64,000 nucleotides of DNA from Paenibacillus lutrae (GTDB taxonomy: Bacteria; Bacillota; Bacilli; Paenibacillales; NBRC-103111): assembly GCF_009757775.1 (NCBI RefSeq), contig NZ_RHLK01000011.1:97654-161653 (forward strand), in the 5' to 3' direction. This document shows positions 55,017 to 63,870 of this stretch, piece after piece. The notes beneath the pieces were generated by a model that was not told the DNA's origin, did not search any database, and saw only the letters and a list, made by a program, of their open reading frames with translations. Each line of letters starts with the position of its first letter. The first letter of the stretch is position 1. The position numbers and the translations under genes were made by a program.

Positions 55017-55330
55017 ATGTGCCCACCCTTAATTTCATAGTTATGTTCTACATCATATGATAAAGCGGACTAAGGGTTCCGGATTTACACTTCCGGCAAA
55101 GATGACATGTTTGGAATAAAATGGACAAAGACCTCTCGGGCACTATAAGGCATGCGTTCACGTAATAGGCCTTTAGGGAATAGGAATCCAGAAATATAAA
55201 AAAGGCCGCGATTTTATAGAAATATGCTCTGGTTATACAATATGGCATAATTTGACTTTTAAAAACATATTAGGCTATAACGAAAATATTTAGTAGATTT
55301 TACCAATAATCCATAAGGAGTGATTAGAGT
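55017..55330. other. Divergent AT-rich promoter region
   Basis: No gene seen. Base composition becomes sharply AT-rich from about 55170 rightward, marking the left edge of the AT-rich two-gene segment. Confidence 0.4.
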
Positions 55331-55903
55331 TTGAAGCAGAAATTATTGAAAATAGTTTCGATTGCTAGCGTAGTAACTGCCCTATCTATTCCAGGATCTG
55401 TATATGCGAATTCAAAAGAAGATAAAGCTATTGAGGAAAATCTTAAAATCATTACAAGTTATTCTCCAGAAATCACTTACGAAAAAGCGCCTAAAACTGG
55501 AACAATTAACGCGCCAAGTGCACCAAGTGGAAGTAATGAGAATGAGGTATCCCCTTCTTCACTTGCTTTTATTAACGTTGCTTCAGGAACGACTGACACC
55601 GATTATATTTCCAGTATAAAACATGTTATGACCAGCGGAAGCACTAAAGGAAAAAAAATATCAGTAACCACTTCTGCAACTGCATCTATCTGGTTTGAAG
55701 GTAATTTCTCTGCTGGTTTACTAAACACTGGTCCAAAGAATACGGCAATTGCATACGGAACTGCATCATCAACAACAGGATCTACTACTCTAGTTGACAA
55801 TACAGTAGTTAGTGGTTCATATCGTGGTATTACTTACCACTCTTGTGTATATGACTTTACCCTGTATGAATTAAAAACTTCTGAATCTGTAACAGTATAT
55901 TAA
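55331..55903 (+). CDS. Secreted Ser/Thr-rich protein in AT-rich segment
   Basis: TTG start at 55331 after AAGGAG. The 190-residue product has a Sec signal peptide ending at about residue 26 (SVYAN). A Pro/Ser/Asn-rich linker follows (about 55-78), then a Ser/Thr/Gly-rich beta domain with NTAIAYGTASSTTGSTTLVD. There is a single Cys near the end (YHSCVYDF). It is far more AT-rich than the genome average here, as is the following gene. I recognise no family. A secreted factor acting with the next, membrane-anchored protein is possible. Confidence 0.75.
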   Translation: MKQKLLKIVSIASVVTALSIPGSVYANSKEDKAIEENLKIITSYSPEITYEKAPKTGTINAPSAPSGSNENEVSPSSLAFINVASGTTDTDYISSIKHVMTSGSTKGKKISVTTSATASIWFEGNFSAGLLNTGPKNTAIAYGTASSTTGSTTLVDNTVVSGSYRGITYHSCVYDFTLYELKTSESVTVY

Positions 55904-55918
55904 AAAATAAATTTCGTA

Positions 55919-55942
55919 AGATGGGGATTTAAATTCCCATCT
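55919..55942 (+). terminator. Intercistronic inverted repeat
   Basis: AGATGGGGATTT and AAATTCCCATCT form a near-perfect 12-bp inverted repeat, followed by ATTATTTCTTT. It may be a partial terminator between the two AT-rich genes. Confidence 0.5.
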
Positions 55943-55973
55943 ATTATTTCTTTCAGGGAGAGAATATTATAGT

Positions 55974-57026
55974 GTGAAGAAAATAGTCCTAATAGTATTA
56001 TTTATTTGTATATTTGCATTAGCTATTAAATATTATTTTTTTAATGGAGATAAAATGAATAGCCAAGTCAGAAATGTTACGTTAAACGAGATCAATGTCT
56101 TAGAAAATGAACACGTATTACTTTCAAACACAGCTTCATTTAGTAGCTCCGCTTTTAGTTTCGCACAACGGCTTCGATTAGACCCTAATATGGAAGTCAA
56201 GTATGAATTACGAGACGATGATTATTTTAGATATTATATAAATAAAGATAAAAAAGATATTATTTCCGGTGAGTATACTATTGATACGATTGATGATGCG
56301 AACGAGATAATTCTTGTGGCAATCCAGGGATACGAAGTTGCTCCACTCAGAGTTAAAAATGATGATAAATGGAACAACTCTTTGCGTATTAACTTTGCCG
56401 CTAACTCAACAACAAAAATCCCAGTAGAAATAAAATGGAATCCTGATAAAGAAGAAGATTTAATTGTATTTCCAATCAAAAAAGATGAGCATGGAGAATA
56501 CTACTCTGGTGGAAATTTAGGACTTGTTCGTTATTATATTCAAAACACAAATAGTCCAACTATTAGTAAGGATGAAATACGTAAACAATCAGGAATAAAT
56601 GATAAACTTGTTTCTCAAGAAGGGATTACGCCAGTGCCTACACTTACGTGGATTGGAGATGATGGTAATCCTACTAAATTAGTCTTAGATAAAAATCAGA
56701 TGATGTTGTCTAATACAAAATCTTATTCTTTAAAGATATCAGCAACTCCATACTCTACGGTATCAGATTTACTACTACTAAACGAAAATTTTGAAATTGA
56801 GGTAGTTAAAAGAAACATTCAGATGTACGAAGGACGAGAAACTAATCTGACCTTTCCACCAGAAATATTTAATAAAACCCATGAAAATTCTAGACAGTTT
56901 CTCTTATTGTTGAATAATAGAGGGAAATCTATGTTAACCGATATGATGTCTATAAATGAAATGAACAAAGCATTCCCTACTTCGTTTCAGCAAGTTATCG
57001 AAGTTTTCCCACTTCAACCTAAATAG
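55974..57026 (+). CDS. Membrane-anchored extracytoplasmic protein, unknown
   Basis: GTG start at 55974 after GGGAGAG. The 350-residue protein has an N-terminal anchor (about 4-24) followed by a polar, Asn/Lys/Asp-rich soluble region with no Cys. No domain is recognised. The pattern of short beta strands suggests one or two beta-sandwich domains. It lies 70 bases after the secreted protein gene in the same AT-rich block and is followed by a terminator. The pair therefore looks like one transferred unit. Confidence 0.75.
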   Translation: MKKIVLIVLFICIFALAIKYYFFNGDKMNSQVRNVTLNEINVLENEHVLLSNTASFSSSAFSFAQRLRLDPNMEVKYELRDDDYFRYYINKDKKDIISGEYTIDTIDDANEIILVAIQGYEVAPLRVKNDDKWNNSLRINFAANSTTKIPVEIKWNPDKEEDLIVFPIKKDEHGEYYSGGNLGLVRYYIQNTNSPTISKDEIRKQSGINDKLVSQEGITPVPTLTWIGDDGNPTKLVLDKNQMMLSNTKSYSLKISATPYSTVSDLLLLNENFEIEVVKRNIQMYEGRETNLTFPPEIFNKTHENSRQFLLLLNNRGKSMLTDMMSINEMNKAFPTSFQQVIEVFPLQPK

Positions 57027-57123
57027 AATCGGCTTAGATTGTGGAAACATATTTCTTGGATTTATAAAAGGAAAAGCTCAGAATATTTGTATTCGGAAGA
57101 GTTACCCGAGAAAAAAGGTAGAT

Positions 57124-57166
57124 GCCTCCAAAACCACTGTCAAAGTGGAATCGGAGGCTTTATTTT
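57124..57166 (+). terminator. Terminator of the AT-rich two-gene unit
   Basis: GCCTCC (57124-57129) and GGAGGC (57153-57158) enclose a second CCACT/AGTGG stem, followed by TTTATTTTTT. Confidence 0.85.
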
Positions 57167-57474
57167 TTGAGCAGATGTTAAACACGCGGCCTATTATAAT
57201 TTTCTATACGCCAAAAATAAATAAAACTGGAGAGGAGCAGATCGTTTTTATAATCGGGCTGCTCTTTTATTGCAATGAATAGTTAATTTTTCGATTTCAC
57301 GTCAAGAGTTATCCGACTCCGCTGCTAACTTACTGTCTGTTTCCGGGCAATTGGATTTCTCTCCTCGCATACACGCAGGTTGTCGGCAGGTTGAAGAATA
57401 TATTACATATTACATATGCTCGAACGAAGAAGCTGAATCCACCGGAATACGGCGCAGCACACTCCAATCCCCTC
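57167..57474. other. Intergenic region with a weak second hairpin
   Basis: No gene seen. GAGCAG/CTGCTC at 57235-57264, with an 18-base loop and a short T-run, is a weak terminator-like element. The rest contains no recognisable signal. Confidence 0.35.
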
Positions 57475-57912
57475 TTACGTGTTCATAGTCGTGGTAACCG
57501 TCAAAGCAGGAGTAGATGCGGAAGCGGAGATCGTGCCGGAGTAGTCGTGGGTTTCGATAATGACAGGCGTCCCCGGCAGGAGCGCGGCGGAAGCGATGAC
57601 CAGTTCGGTAGTCGAAAGCGCAGATAGATCGCCTTCTTGCAGAACGCCGTTTATATACAGACTGTAATAACCTCCGGCGGGCAGGACAGGCAGGACAGGC
57701 AGGGCTCCGGCTGCTACCGCTGTACCCGAATCGTCGAGGAAGCTGGTATCCGGGATTGTTGTAGTGCCTGCTGTGCCATCGATCATTCCAAGCGTTACAA
57801 CGGCATGATATCTTCTTACATTGTCATCTACAGTTGTCGTCGTGACAGTTGTCACGGTTCCGGCTACTACACTGCTTGCGGTAACGAAGAGTTTAATTAA
57901 GGACGGGGGCAT
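57475..57912 (-). CDS. DUF4183-type protein
   Basis: This 145-residue protein is Thr/Val/Ala-rich, with a core YYSLYINGVLQEGDLSALST that matches the centre of DUF4183 proteins of Bacillus and Paenibacillus. The early residues include a TVTTVTTTTVDD run and the end is Thr/Ser-rich. There is no obvious signal peptide. DUF4183 proteins are of unknown role and often occur in multiple copies. AGAGGTG precedes the ATG. A second DUF4183-like gene, apparently broken, lies directly upstream. Confidence 0.65.
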   Translation of the reverse strand: MPPSLIKLFVTASSVVAGTVTTVTTTTVDDNVRRYHAVVTLGMIDGTAGTTTIPDTSFLDDSGTAVAAGALPVLPVLPAGGYYSLYINGVLQEGDLSALSTTELVIASAALLPGTPVIIETHDYSGTISASASTPALTVTTTMNT

Positions 57913-57940
57913 ACGCGATCACCTCTTTGGCTTGTTTACT

Positions 57941-58316
57941 TTACTGTATGCACCTTGAGCGGGAATGTCGTGGTCTTCTAAACTTGCGGCAGCGGCAGCG
58001 GCAGTTGCCACCCAATATTGAAACGAATTGGAGGATAATCGGAACGCCTTTCTCGGGAATCTCCTGGCTGGAGGAGTGTGAGCTTCCCCAAGCTAACCTT
58101 GTATACGCTGGAGGGCTGCAGAACCCCATTAACGAATAAGTTCGTGTAGGATACGCTGCGGGATGACGGGATACGGATTTTTCCGTATGAGGGATCTTGG
58201 TCCCGGTTTCGGAACGACCGCTTAATTCCATCCGAGAAGGTAACAAACAGAGTGGCTCTTGCTTTCATCACGCGAAGCGGGCGGCATGTTTTCGTGCCGG
58301 GTTTCTTTGCTCGCAT
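57941..58316 (-). pseudogene. DUF4183-like gene with frameshift
   Basis: The ATG at 58316 has a strong site (GGAGGAGAGGG). The first frame carries VSYTNLFVNGVLQPSSVYKV and GKLTLL, a DUF4183 core. After that the expected ending is found in another frame: SSQEIPEKGVPIILQFVSIL, reading to 57941. The original frame instead runs into an unrelated Arg/Pro/Leu-rich tail ending at 57978. A one-base gain in the CTCCTCC region near 58072-58078 would explain this. It may be a true mutation, a phase switch or a sequencing error. Confidence 0.6.
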
Positions 58317-58549
58317 TGTGCGCCCTCTCCTCCGGTTCCTGCTTGTAATGTATCTATATGCACGGCAGCAGAGGTTGGTAAACGGGACATTTGGACCGCT
58401 TTTCTTGCGTGAAAAGAAGTGGCGTGAAAAGAAGGATACAGCCGTTTAACCGGGCTGCTGCCGGAAGCCCTGCCGACTTTTTTCATAGCGGTCGTTAAAA
58501 TTTTGGGTAAGGTATGTGAAGAGGGATGTTGCCGACAGGGGGAAGAACG

Positions 58550-59101
58550 ATGGATAAAGCATTTTTAGAGCGGGATCCGGTGCTGGTGGCCCGGGAATTA
58601 ATAGGCTGTCAACTGGTCAGAGAGACCAAGAATGGGCTTATCCGTGTAGTCCTTACAGAAACGGAAGCTTACAAAGGAGCGGAAGACGCCGCCAGTCATG
58701 CCTGCCGGGCCGTAACGCCGCGTAATAAGCTGATGTTCGGTGAAGCAGGAATGCTCTATGTCTACCTGATTTATGGCATACACCGGTGCATCAACGTAGT
58801 GGCTCATGAACCCGGCGGAGTAGGGGCTGTACTGCTGCGCGGGGCCAGGCCGCTGGAAGGAGTGGACCTTATCCGTGCTAACAGGGGCAATGTGCCGGAA
58901 CGGAATTTGTTAAGCGGACCGGGGAAATTGGCTCAGGGTCTGGGCATCGGTTTGGAGCTGAACGGGCATGATCTGCTCCTGAATCCGGACAGGGCATTGT
59001 CTTTGGAGAGAGGCAAACTGGACACGGGCCTCATTAGGGCCACGCCGAGAATCGGTATCAGCAAAGCTGTTGATCTGCCGTGGCGGTTTGTAGCGGAATG
59101 A
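58550..59101 (+). CDS. mpg: 3-methyladenine DNA glycosylase (Mpg/AAG family)
   Basis: The ATG at 58550 follows GGGGGAAG. The 183-residue protein has the AAG-family signatures ETEAYKGAEDAASHACRAVT, containing the catalytic Glu, then MFGEAGMLYVYLIYGIHRCINVV, and the SGPGKLAQGLGI hairpin. It is a base-excision repair enzyme that removes alkylated purines by flipping the base. Its length is slightly below the usual 190-210 residues for bacteria, with all core motifs present. Confidence 0.93.
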   Translation: MDKAFLERDPVLVARELIGCQLVRETKNGLIRVVLTETEAYKGAEDAASHACRAVTPRNKLMFGEAGMLYVYLIYGIHRCINVVAHEPGGVGAVLLRGARPLEGVDLIRANRGNVPERNLLSGPGKLAQGLGIGLELNGHDLLLNPDRALSLERGKLDTGLIRATPRIGISKAVDLPWRFVAE

Positions 59102-59272
59102 CTCGTTCCTTCAGGCGAACTGCGCTGAAGTCGTGCTGCCTGTTTCCCGCTATCTTTGTTGGCCCTTTTAATGTCGCGGGTGGTTCATTTTTAACTTGGG
59201 AAATCATTTCCCGAGTTAAAAATTCACGGGGCCAATAATTAACGAGCGGGGATAGTCCCTGCATCCAAAACC
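59102..59272. repeat. Long imperfect inverted repeat with 16-bp core stem
   Basis: The core stem pairs 59188-59203 with 59207-59222, with one GU, over a 3-base loop. Outside it, TTGGCCC (59159-59165) faces GGGGCCAA (59228-59235), and CCCGCT (59147-59152) faces AGCGGG (59245-59250), so pairing extends over about 105 bases with internal loops. No gene is present. It could be a MITE-like element, a long RNA hairpin or a composite terminator. Confidence 0.55.
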
Positions 59273-59309
59273 AAAAAAGCTGCTCCTTGTACAGACAGGA
59301 GCAGCTTTT
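59273..59309. terminator. Bidirectional terminator between mpg and the NCS2 permease gene
   Basis: AAAGCTGCTCCT and AGGAGCAGCTTT pair over a 9-base loop, flanked by A6 and T4. Confidence 0.88.
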
Positions 59310-59371
59310 GCTTGTATGGACGTAAGAGAGGGGCATGAATGAACGAGCTCCATCCAATTGATCTTGTCAAG

Positions 59372-60667
59372 TTAAGCTATAAAAATAAGCTGAAGCAGGA
59401 ACAGCACCGCGAACACATACACAAGCGGATGCACCTCACGGAACTTGCGCTTGGCGATCTTCATCACGGGATAGGCGATGAAGCCCAGTGCGATCCCGTT
59501 CGCAATGCTGGATGTGAGCGGCATGCCGACGATGATCAGGAAGGAGGGGAACGCTTCTTCGAAGTCGTTCCACTCGATCTCGGAGATGCTGCGGATCATC
59601 AGGCAGCCGACAATGATCAGGCTCGGCGCTGTAATCGCGGACACCCCGGCGAGCGTATTGATCAGCGGGCCGAAGAAGGATGCGGCCGCGAACAGCACGA
59701 CGACCGTCAGTGCCGTCAAGCCGGTCTTGCCGCCCGCGCCTACGCCGGCGGAAGACTCGACAGTCGCCGCCGTCGGACTCGTGCCCGTCATCGCCCCGGC
59801 GATGGTGCCTACCGAGTCGGCGGTGAAAGCCCGTCCGGCGCGTTCGAGCTTGCCGTCCTTCAGCAGTCCGGCCTGGCGGGTGATCGCCAGCAAAGTGCCG
59901 GTCGTGTCGAACAGCATCACGAATAAGAAGGAGAACACCACCCCGTACAATCCATATTCGACAATATCTTGAATGGATTGAATCGGATTCACGGCGACCA
60001 GGCCTTCCGGCAAATGAGGGACGGATACGATTCCTCCGTTAAACTGCAGCTGCCCGGTCGCATAAGCGATAATACCGGTAATCACCATACCGATGAAGAG
60101 CGCACCGTTGATATTCAGCGCCATGAGCGCAATCGTGACCGCTATCCCGATGAGGGTAAGGGCGACGCCCGGAGAACTGAAATCCCCGAGGGTGACCAGA
60201 TTAGTCGGGTGATCCGTGACGATGCCCGAGAGCCGGAGTCCGATAAAAGCGATGAATAAGCCGATCCCTGCCGCTATGGCATGCTTCAGATTATTCGGAA
60301 TCGCTTCAATGAGCTTGGAGCGGAATTTGGTCAGGGACAGCAGAAGGAACAGCAGGCCTGTTATGAAAACAGTCGAGAAGCCTACGCTAAGAGGCAGCTG
60401 GTGATTTACGATCACCGAGTAAGTGAAATAAGCATTGAGTCCCATAGCGGGAGCAATGACGATCGGGTAGTTGGCCAGAAGCGCCATGAAAAGCGTACCG
60501 ACGACTGTTGCCACAATCGTGGCGGTAAAGCCCTGCTCGAACGGAACCCCGGCGTCGGACAAAATTTTGGGGTTCACGATAATAATGTAAGCCAGTGTGA
60601 GAAAAGTGGTTAGTCCCGCCAGTATCTCTGTTTTAACATTCGTTGATCTTTCTTTGAGCTGAAACAT
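59372..60667 (-). CDS. NCS2-family purine permease (AzgA/PbuG type)
   Basis: This 431-residue membrane transporter has about 12 to 14 hydrophobic segments. AzgA-like signatures are present: TEILAGLTTFLTLAYIIIVN, APAMGLNAYF, MLFDTTGTLLAITRQAGLL and GTSPTAATVESSAGVGAGGK. It imports hypoxanthine, guanine or adenine by proton symport (family knowledge). GGAAGGAG precedes the ATG. An intrinsic terminator sits directly upstream of that site in the leader, as in riboswitch- or attenuator-controlled genes. Confidence 0.92.
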   Translation of the reverse strand: MFQLKERSTNVKTEILAGLTTFLTLAYIIIVNPKILSDAGVPFEQGFTATIVATVVGTLFMALLANYPIVIAPAMGLNAYFTYSVIVNHQLPLSVGFSTVFITGLLFLLLSLTKFRSKLIEAIPNNLKHAIAAGIGLFIAFIGLRLSGIVTDHPTNLVTLGDFSSPGVALTLIGIAVTIALMALNINGALFIGMVITGIIAYATGQLQFNGGIVSVPHLPEGLVAVNPIQSIQDIVEYGLYGVVFSFLFVMLFDTTGTLLAITRQAGLLKDGKLERAGRAFTADSVGTIAGAMTGTSPTAATVESSAGVGAGGKTGLTALTVVVLFAAASFFGPLINTLAGVSAITAPSLIIVGCLMIRSISEIEWNDFEEAFPSFLIIVGMPLTSSIANGIALGFIAYPVMKIAKRKFREVHPLVYVFAVLFLLQLIFIA

Positions 60668-60689
60668 GATGTTCTCCTTCCGTTACAAC

Positions 60690-60723
60690 AAAAAAATCCC
60701 TGCGGAAGCAAGCGTCCGAGGGG
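60690..60723 (-). promoter_or_regulatory. Leader terminator (attenuator candidate) of the NCS2 permease
   Basis: On the minus strand CCCTCGGA and TCCGCAGGG pair, with one bulge, around CGCTTGCT, followed by ATTTTTTT. It ends 23 bases before the start codon. The canonical purine riboswitch landmarks are not visible upstream, so the sensing element, if any, is unidentified. Confidence 0.6.
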
Positions 60724-60863
60724 TTCGAAGCTCTTGGTTATACGTAATCAATGTTTTTATTTTACAGGAAAATAGAAGAGGAGCCAAGGGAAGGTTAGAA
60801 AAATATGTGTCTTGCCAGTATACCCAGAAAAACATTGCTTAATTAGAAAGGGTCTTATAAGAT

Positions 60864-60892
60864 AAACTTAATCATTTGTTTTGATTAAGTTT
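60864..60892. promoter_or_regulatory. Perfect 11-bp inverted repeat between divergent genes
   Basis: AAACTTAATCA and TGATTAAGTTT flank a 7-base TTTGTTT spacer, midway between the NCS2 permease and the Cof hydrolase genes. It could be an operator or, in RNA, an anti-terminator or stem for the permease leader. Confidence 0.5.
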
Positions 60893-60971
60893 GTTTAAGT
60901 TTTGGCGGATGCATATTTTTATCAGGAACAGCTTGTTACATACTTTTTTTCAAAGATAGGAGATTGGCATA

Positions 60972-61778
60972 ATGACGTCATACAAATTAGTGGCCCTGGA
61001 TTTAGACGGTACGACTCTGACCGAAGACAAACGTATTAGTGATGAAACCCGGTACTGGATTAAACGCGCAATGGAAGCGGGTGTCACGGTTATTTTCTCG
61101 ACAGGGCGGGGGATGCAGACGGCAAGCATCTATTGGGATGACCTGCAGCTGGAGGTTCCGATGGTCATGCTCAATGGGGCGGAAATCTGGAAAGGCCCGG
61201 GCCAGCTGTGGGAGCGTCATTATTTGTCCCGTCAGGAAATCCGCAATCTGCATAAGCTTGCGGTCGATGCGGGAGCATGGTTCTGGGGGTACAGTGTAGA
61301 GAGCTTGACCGGTGCCCGGGAATGGACAGAAGAGATGTTCGAGCGCGACTGGCTCAAATTCGGGATCCGGCATGACGATCTGCCTACAATTGCCAAGCTG
61401 CGTGAAGATGCGGCTGCATGCGGCAATCTGGAGATTACCCGCTCTGCGGATATTAATATGGAAGTTACCCGTCAGGGAGTGAGCAAAGAGTATGGGGTAC
61501 GCAAGGTATGCGAGCTGCTTGGAATAGGTATGCACGAAGTGATGGCAATCGGGGATCACCATAATGATATGTTGATGATTCAGGCTGCCGGCTGGGGCGT
61601 AGCGATGGGCAACGCGGAGGAGGAGCTCAAACGTGCGGCGGATGCTGTCACGGATACCAATGAGCAGGACGGGGTGGCACGGGCGATTCAGCGGTATGTT
61701 TTTGGCTTGGAGCCGCAGCCGCTGACACCTGACAAGACGGGTACGTATCAGCGCGGGGATGCGCGTTCGATCACCTGA
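60972..61778 (+). CDS. Cof-type HAD-IIB phosphatase
   Basis: This 268-residue haloacid-dehalogenase hydrolase has motif I DLDGTT (Asp10, Asp12), motif II FSTGRG, and the combined motif III/IV K...MAIGDHHNDMLMIQAAG, all intact. A type IIB cap lies between about residues 85 and 185. Such enzymes dephosphorylate sugar phosphates or nucleotides such as FMN and PLP. AGGAG lies 10 bases before the ATG. It is divergent from the purine permease. Confidence 0.92.
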   Translation: MTSYKLVALDLDGTTLTEDKRISDETRYWIKRAMEAGVTVIFSTGRGMQTASIYWDDLQLEVPMVMLNGAEIWKGPGQLWERHYLSRQEIRNLHKLAVDAGAWFWGYSVESLTGAREWTEEMFERDWLKFGIRHDDLPTIAKLREDAAACGNLEITRSADINMEVTRQGVSKEYGVRKVCELLGIGMHEVMAIGDHHNDMLMIQAAGWGVAMGNAEEELKRAADAVTDTNEQDGVARAIQRYVFGLEPQPLTPDKTGTYQRGDARSIT

Positions 61779-61899
61779 TTGGGCAGGCGTTTTACCGTAA
61801 TGCAGGAGAGAATTCCTGGACAATACAATTTGTCAGCCTGCCCAGAATGTCCCGGTGATTTCCGCAAAGCTTAATATATAGGTAGAATAGGATGAGAAT

Positions 61900-62499
61900 A
61901 TGCTTATCTTGGTGTGGGCGGTTATGGCGGCGGCCGGTTTATACCTGGCCTACTTTATCTGGATGCATTCTTCGAGAATGTCCGGCCGGGATGCGGATGC
62001 GCTCATTGTGCTGGGCTTCAAATGCGAAGGGGATTCTCTGCATCCGCTTCTGAAGGATCGTCTGGATACGGCACTTTATTTGTTCGAAAAGCACAGCTAC
62101 CATACCGTTATTTTGTCGGGCGGTGCGGTAGCTTCGGTCCTTAGTGAAGCTGAGATCATGAAGCGGTACCTGGCTCGGAACGGGATGCCGGAAAGCAGAA
62201 TCCGCCTGGAGACATTATCCCGCAATACCGTTCAGAATATGGTGAACTGCGGCATCATGATGGCAGAGGAAGGCCTGAGCACGTGCCTGGTGGTCTCTAA
62301 TTCTTTTCACATCAGACGGATGAAATATATTACGGATTCCCTGGGGATGAAAGCGATGTTCTATGCGAGCAGACGCCCTTTGTTTGTGCTGTATCAGTGG
62401 GGAATGACCTGGCAGGAAATTAAGGCTTTCCGGCTGACACTGCCCTGGCTTAAGAAGGTGGCGCAGATGGAGAAGCGGGAGATGATGGGTAAAAGATAG
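61900..62499 (+). CDS. YdcF/SanA-like DUF218 membrane protein
   Basis: This 199-residue protein has an N-terminal membrane anchor (about 2-20) and a DUF218 domain with DADALIVLGFKCEGD, VILSGGAVAS, ETLSRNTVQNM and VVSNSFHIRRM. DUF218 proteins (YdcF, ElyC, SanA) are implicated in envelope and peptidoglycan lipid-carrier metabolism (family knowledge). AGGATGAG precedes the ATG. Confidence 0.88.
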   Translation: MLILVWAVMAAAGLYLAYFIWMHSSRMSGRDADALIVLGFKCEGDSLHPLLKDRLDTALYLFEKHSYHTVILSGGAVASVLSEAEIMKRYLARNGMPESRIRLETLSRNTVQNMVNCGIMMAEEGLSTCLVVSNSFHIRRMKYITDSLGMKAMFYASRRPLFVLYQWGMTWQEIKAFRLTLPWLKKVAQMEKREMMGKR

Positions 62500-62562
62500 A
62501 AGGCCGTATGCGTAAGGGAGCGAGTCATTTATAATTTAAAATAAGAAGGGGGGAGGTTATTG

Positions 62563-63729
62563 ATGCAACTCGAAAAATTCGGCAGTCACCAGCTTTTAAA
62601 ATCGATTAACCAGCAAAAGGTGGTCCATCTGATCTTTACGGAAGGACCGATCTCGCGGGTTGAATTAGCGGAGAAAACGGGTCTGACGCAGCAGACCGTA
62701 ACCAATATAGTGAATCGTCTACTGGAAGAAAAGCTCGTGCAGGAGGGGGAGCCGGTGTCCAGCACCGGAGGCCGCAAACCCGTCCCCTTAACGATCAAAG
62801 GCTCTCACCTGCACGGAATCGGTATTGTGGTCGCGGGCAAGTATGTGCGCGGTTCTCTCCTGGACTTTGGCTTTAACCGGCTCGGCAGTTTTGAGCGCGA
62901 GGTAACCAAATATGAGAGCGAGCAGCATCTGCTGGATATTATCTACGCCTGTATGGATGATCTTCTTCAGCACGTTCCGGACCGGAGCACCTTGAAGGGT
63001 GTGGGGCTGAGCGTCCAGGGTCTTGTGGACTCCAGGCATGGGGTTGTTCTCCGTTCTCCGGGACTCCGGTGGGTACGAATACCTGTGAAAGAGCGGATGG
63101 AAGATAAATACGGCATTCCCATCTTCATTGAGAATGATGTGAACCTTCTCTCGCTGAAGGAGAACGTGAACGGCGTCTTAAGCGGCTCCAGAGACAATCT
63201 GACAATCAAGTTTGACTACGGCATCGGGGGCGCGATTATATCGGACAATAAGCTGGTTGCGGGAGCTTCGTTCGTAGCGGGAGAAGTCGGGCACTATAAG
63301 GCTTTCTTCGGACCGGGCGCTCACCGGTGCTTCTGCGGAGGAACGGGATGCCTGACTACGCTGGCTTCGATCAGCGGGCTTCAAGGGAATACCGGCCAGA
63401 CATTCGAGGAATTCTTGCAAAGGTTACGGGAAGGCAGACCGGAGGCATTGGAACTAAGAGAACGGATTATGACCGCAATCGGAGTGACGGTGTCGAATCT
63501 GATTACTATTCTCAACCCCGATCAGGTACTGCTGACAGGAAGGGTTACGGAAGCGCTTAGTGAGCAGCTGATGCCAAGGCTCCGTGATACTCTTAAGACG
63601 GATATTCCGGAAACATGCAGGAATGTGGAGCTCAAGCAATTAGCCGCTTCTCCGGATGAGACGGCGCTTGCGGTCGGCTTTGTGATGAAGAACCTGTTTG
63701 ACGTGCCTGTCGATAGTTTGTCATTATAG
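62563..63729 (+). CDS. ROK-family transcriptional regulator (XylR/NagC-like)
   Basis: The ATG at 62563 follows GGGGGGAGG. The 388-residue protein has a MarR-like winged helix (about 10-75) with SRVELAEKTGLTQQTVTNIV and GGRKPVPL. A ROK sugar-kinase-like domain follows with GVGLSVQGLVD, the GIGGAI loop, and the zinc site HRCFCGGTGCL. It probably represses sugar genes in response to a sugar or sugar phosphate. No target operon is next to it inside the window; an IS element lies about 140 bases downstream. Confidence 0.9.
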   Translation: MQLEKFGSHQLLKSINQQKVVHLIFTEGPISRVELAEKTGLTQQTVTNIVNRLLEEKLVQEGEPVSSTGGRKPVPLTIKGSHLHGIGIVVAGKYVRGSLLDFGFNRLGSFEREVTKYESEQHLLDIIYACMDDLLQHVPDRSTLKGVGLSVQGLVDSRHGVVLRSPGLRWVRIPVKERMEDKYGIPIFIENDVNLLSLKENVNGVLSGSRDNLTIKFDYGIGGAIISDNKLVAGASFVAGEVGHYKAFFGPGAHRCFCGGTGCLTTLASISGLQGNTGQTFEEFLQRLREGRPEALELRERIMTAIGVTVSNLITILNPDQVLLTGRVTEALSEQLMPRLRDTLKTDIPETCRNVELKQLAASPDETALAVGFVMKNLFDVPVDSLSL

Positions 63730-63870
63730 GATGCCGATTGTCCGAACCCGGATAGGAGCCGAATTGTCCGCCGGGTGGGCGAAGCGGCCGGCTATTGACG
63801 CTGCAACGACGATGAGAACTCCGACTCCGGGAACCCGGGCATAAGCAAGCAAAAAAACTCCCTTGCGGCG

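Noticed and set aside
60724..60860. Canonical purine riboswitch upstream of the NCS2 permease
   Set aside because: I looked for the conserved purine-aptamer core on the minus strand and did not find it. Only the expression-platform-like terminator is visible.
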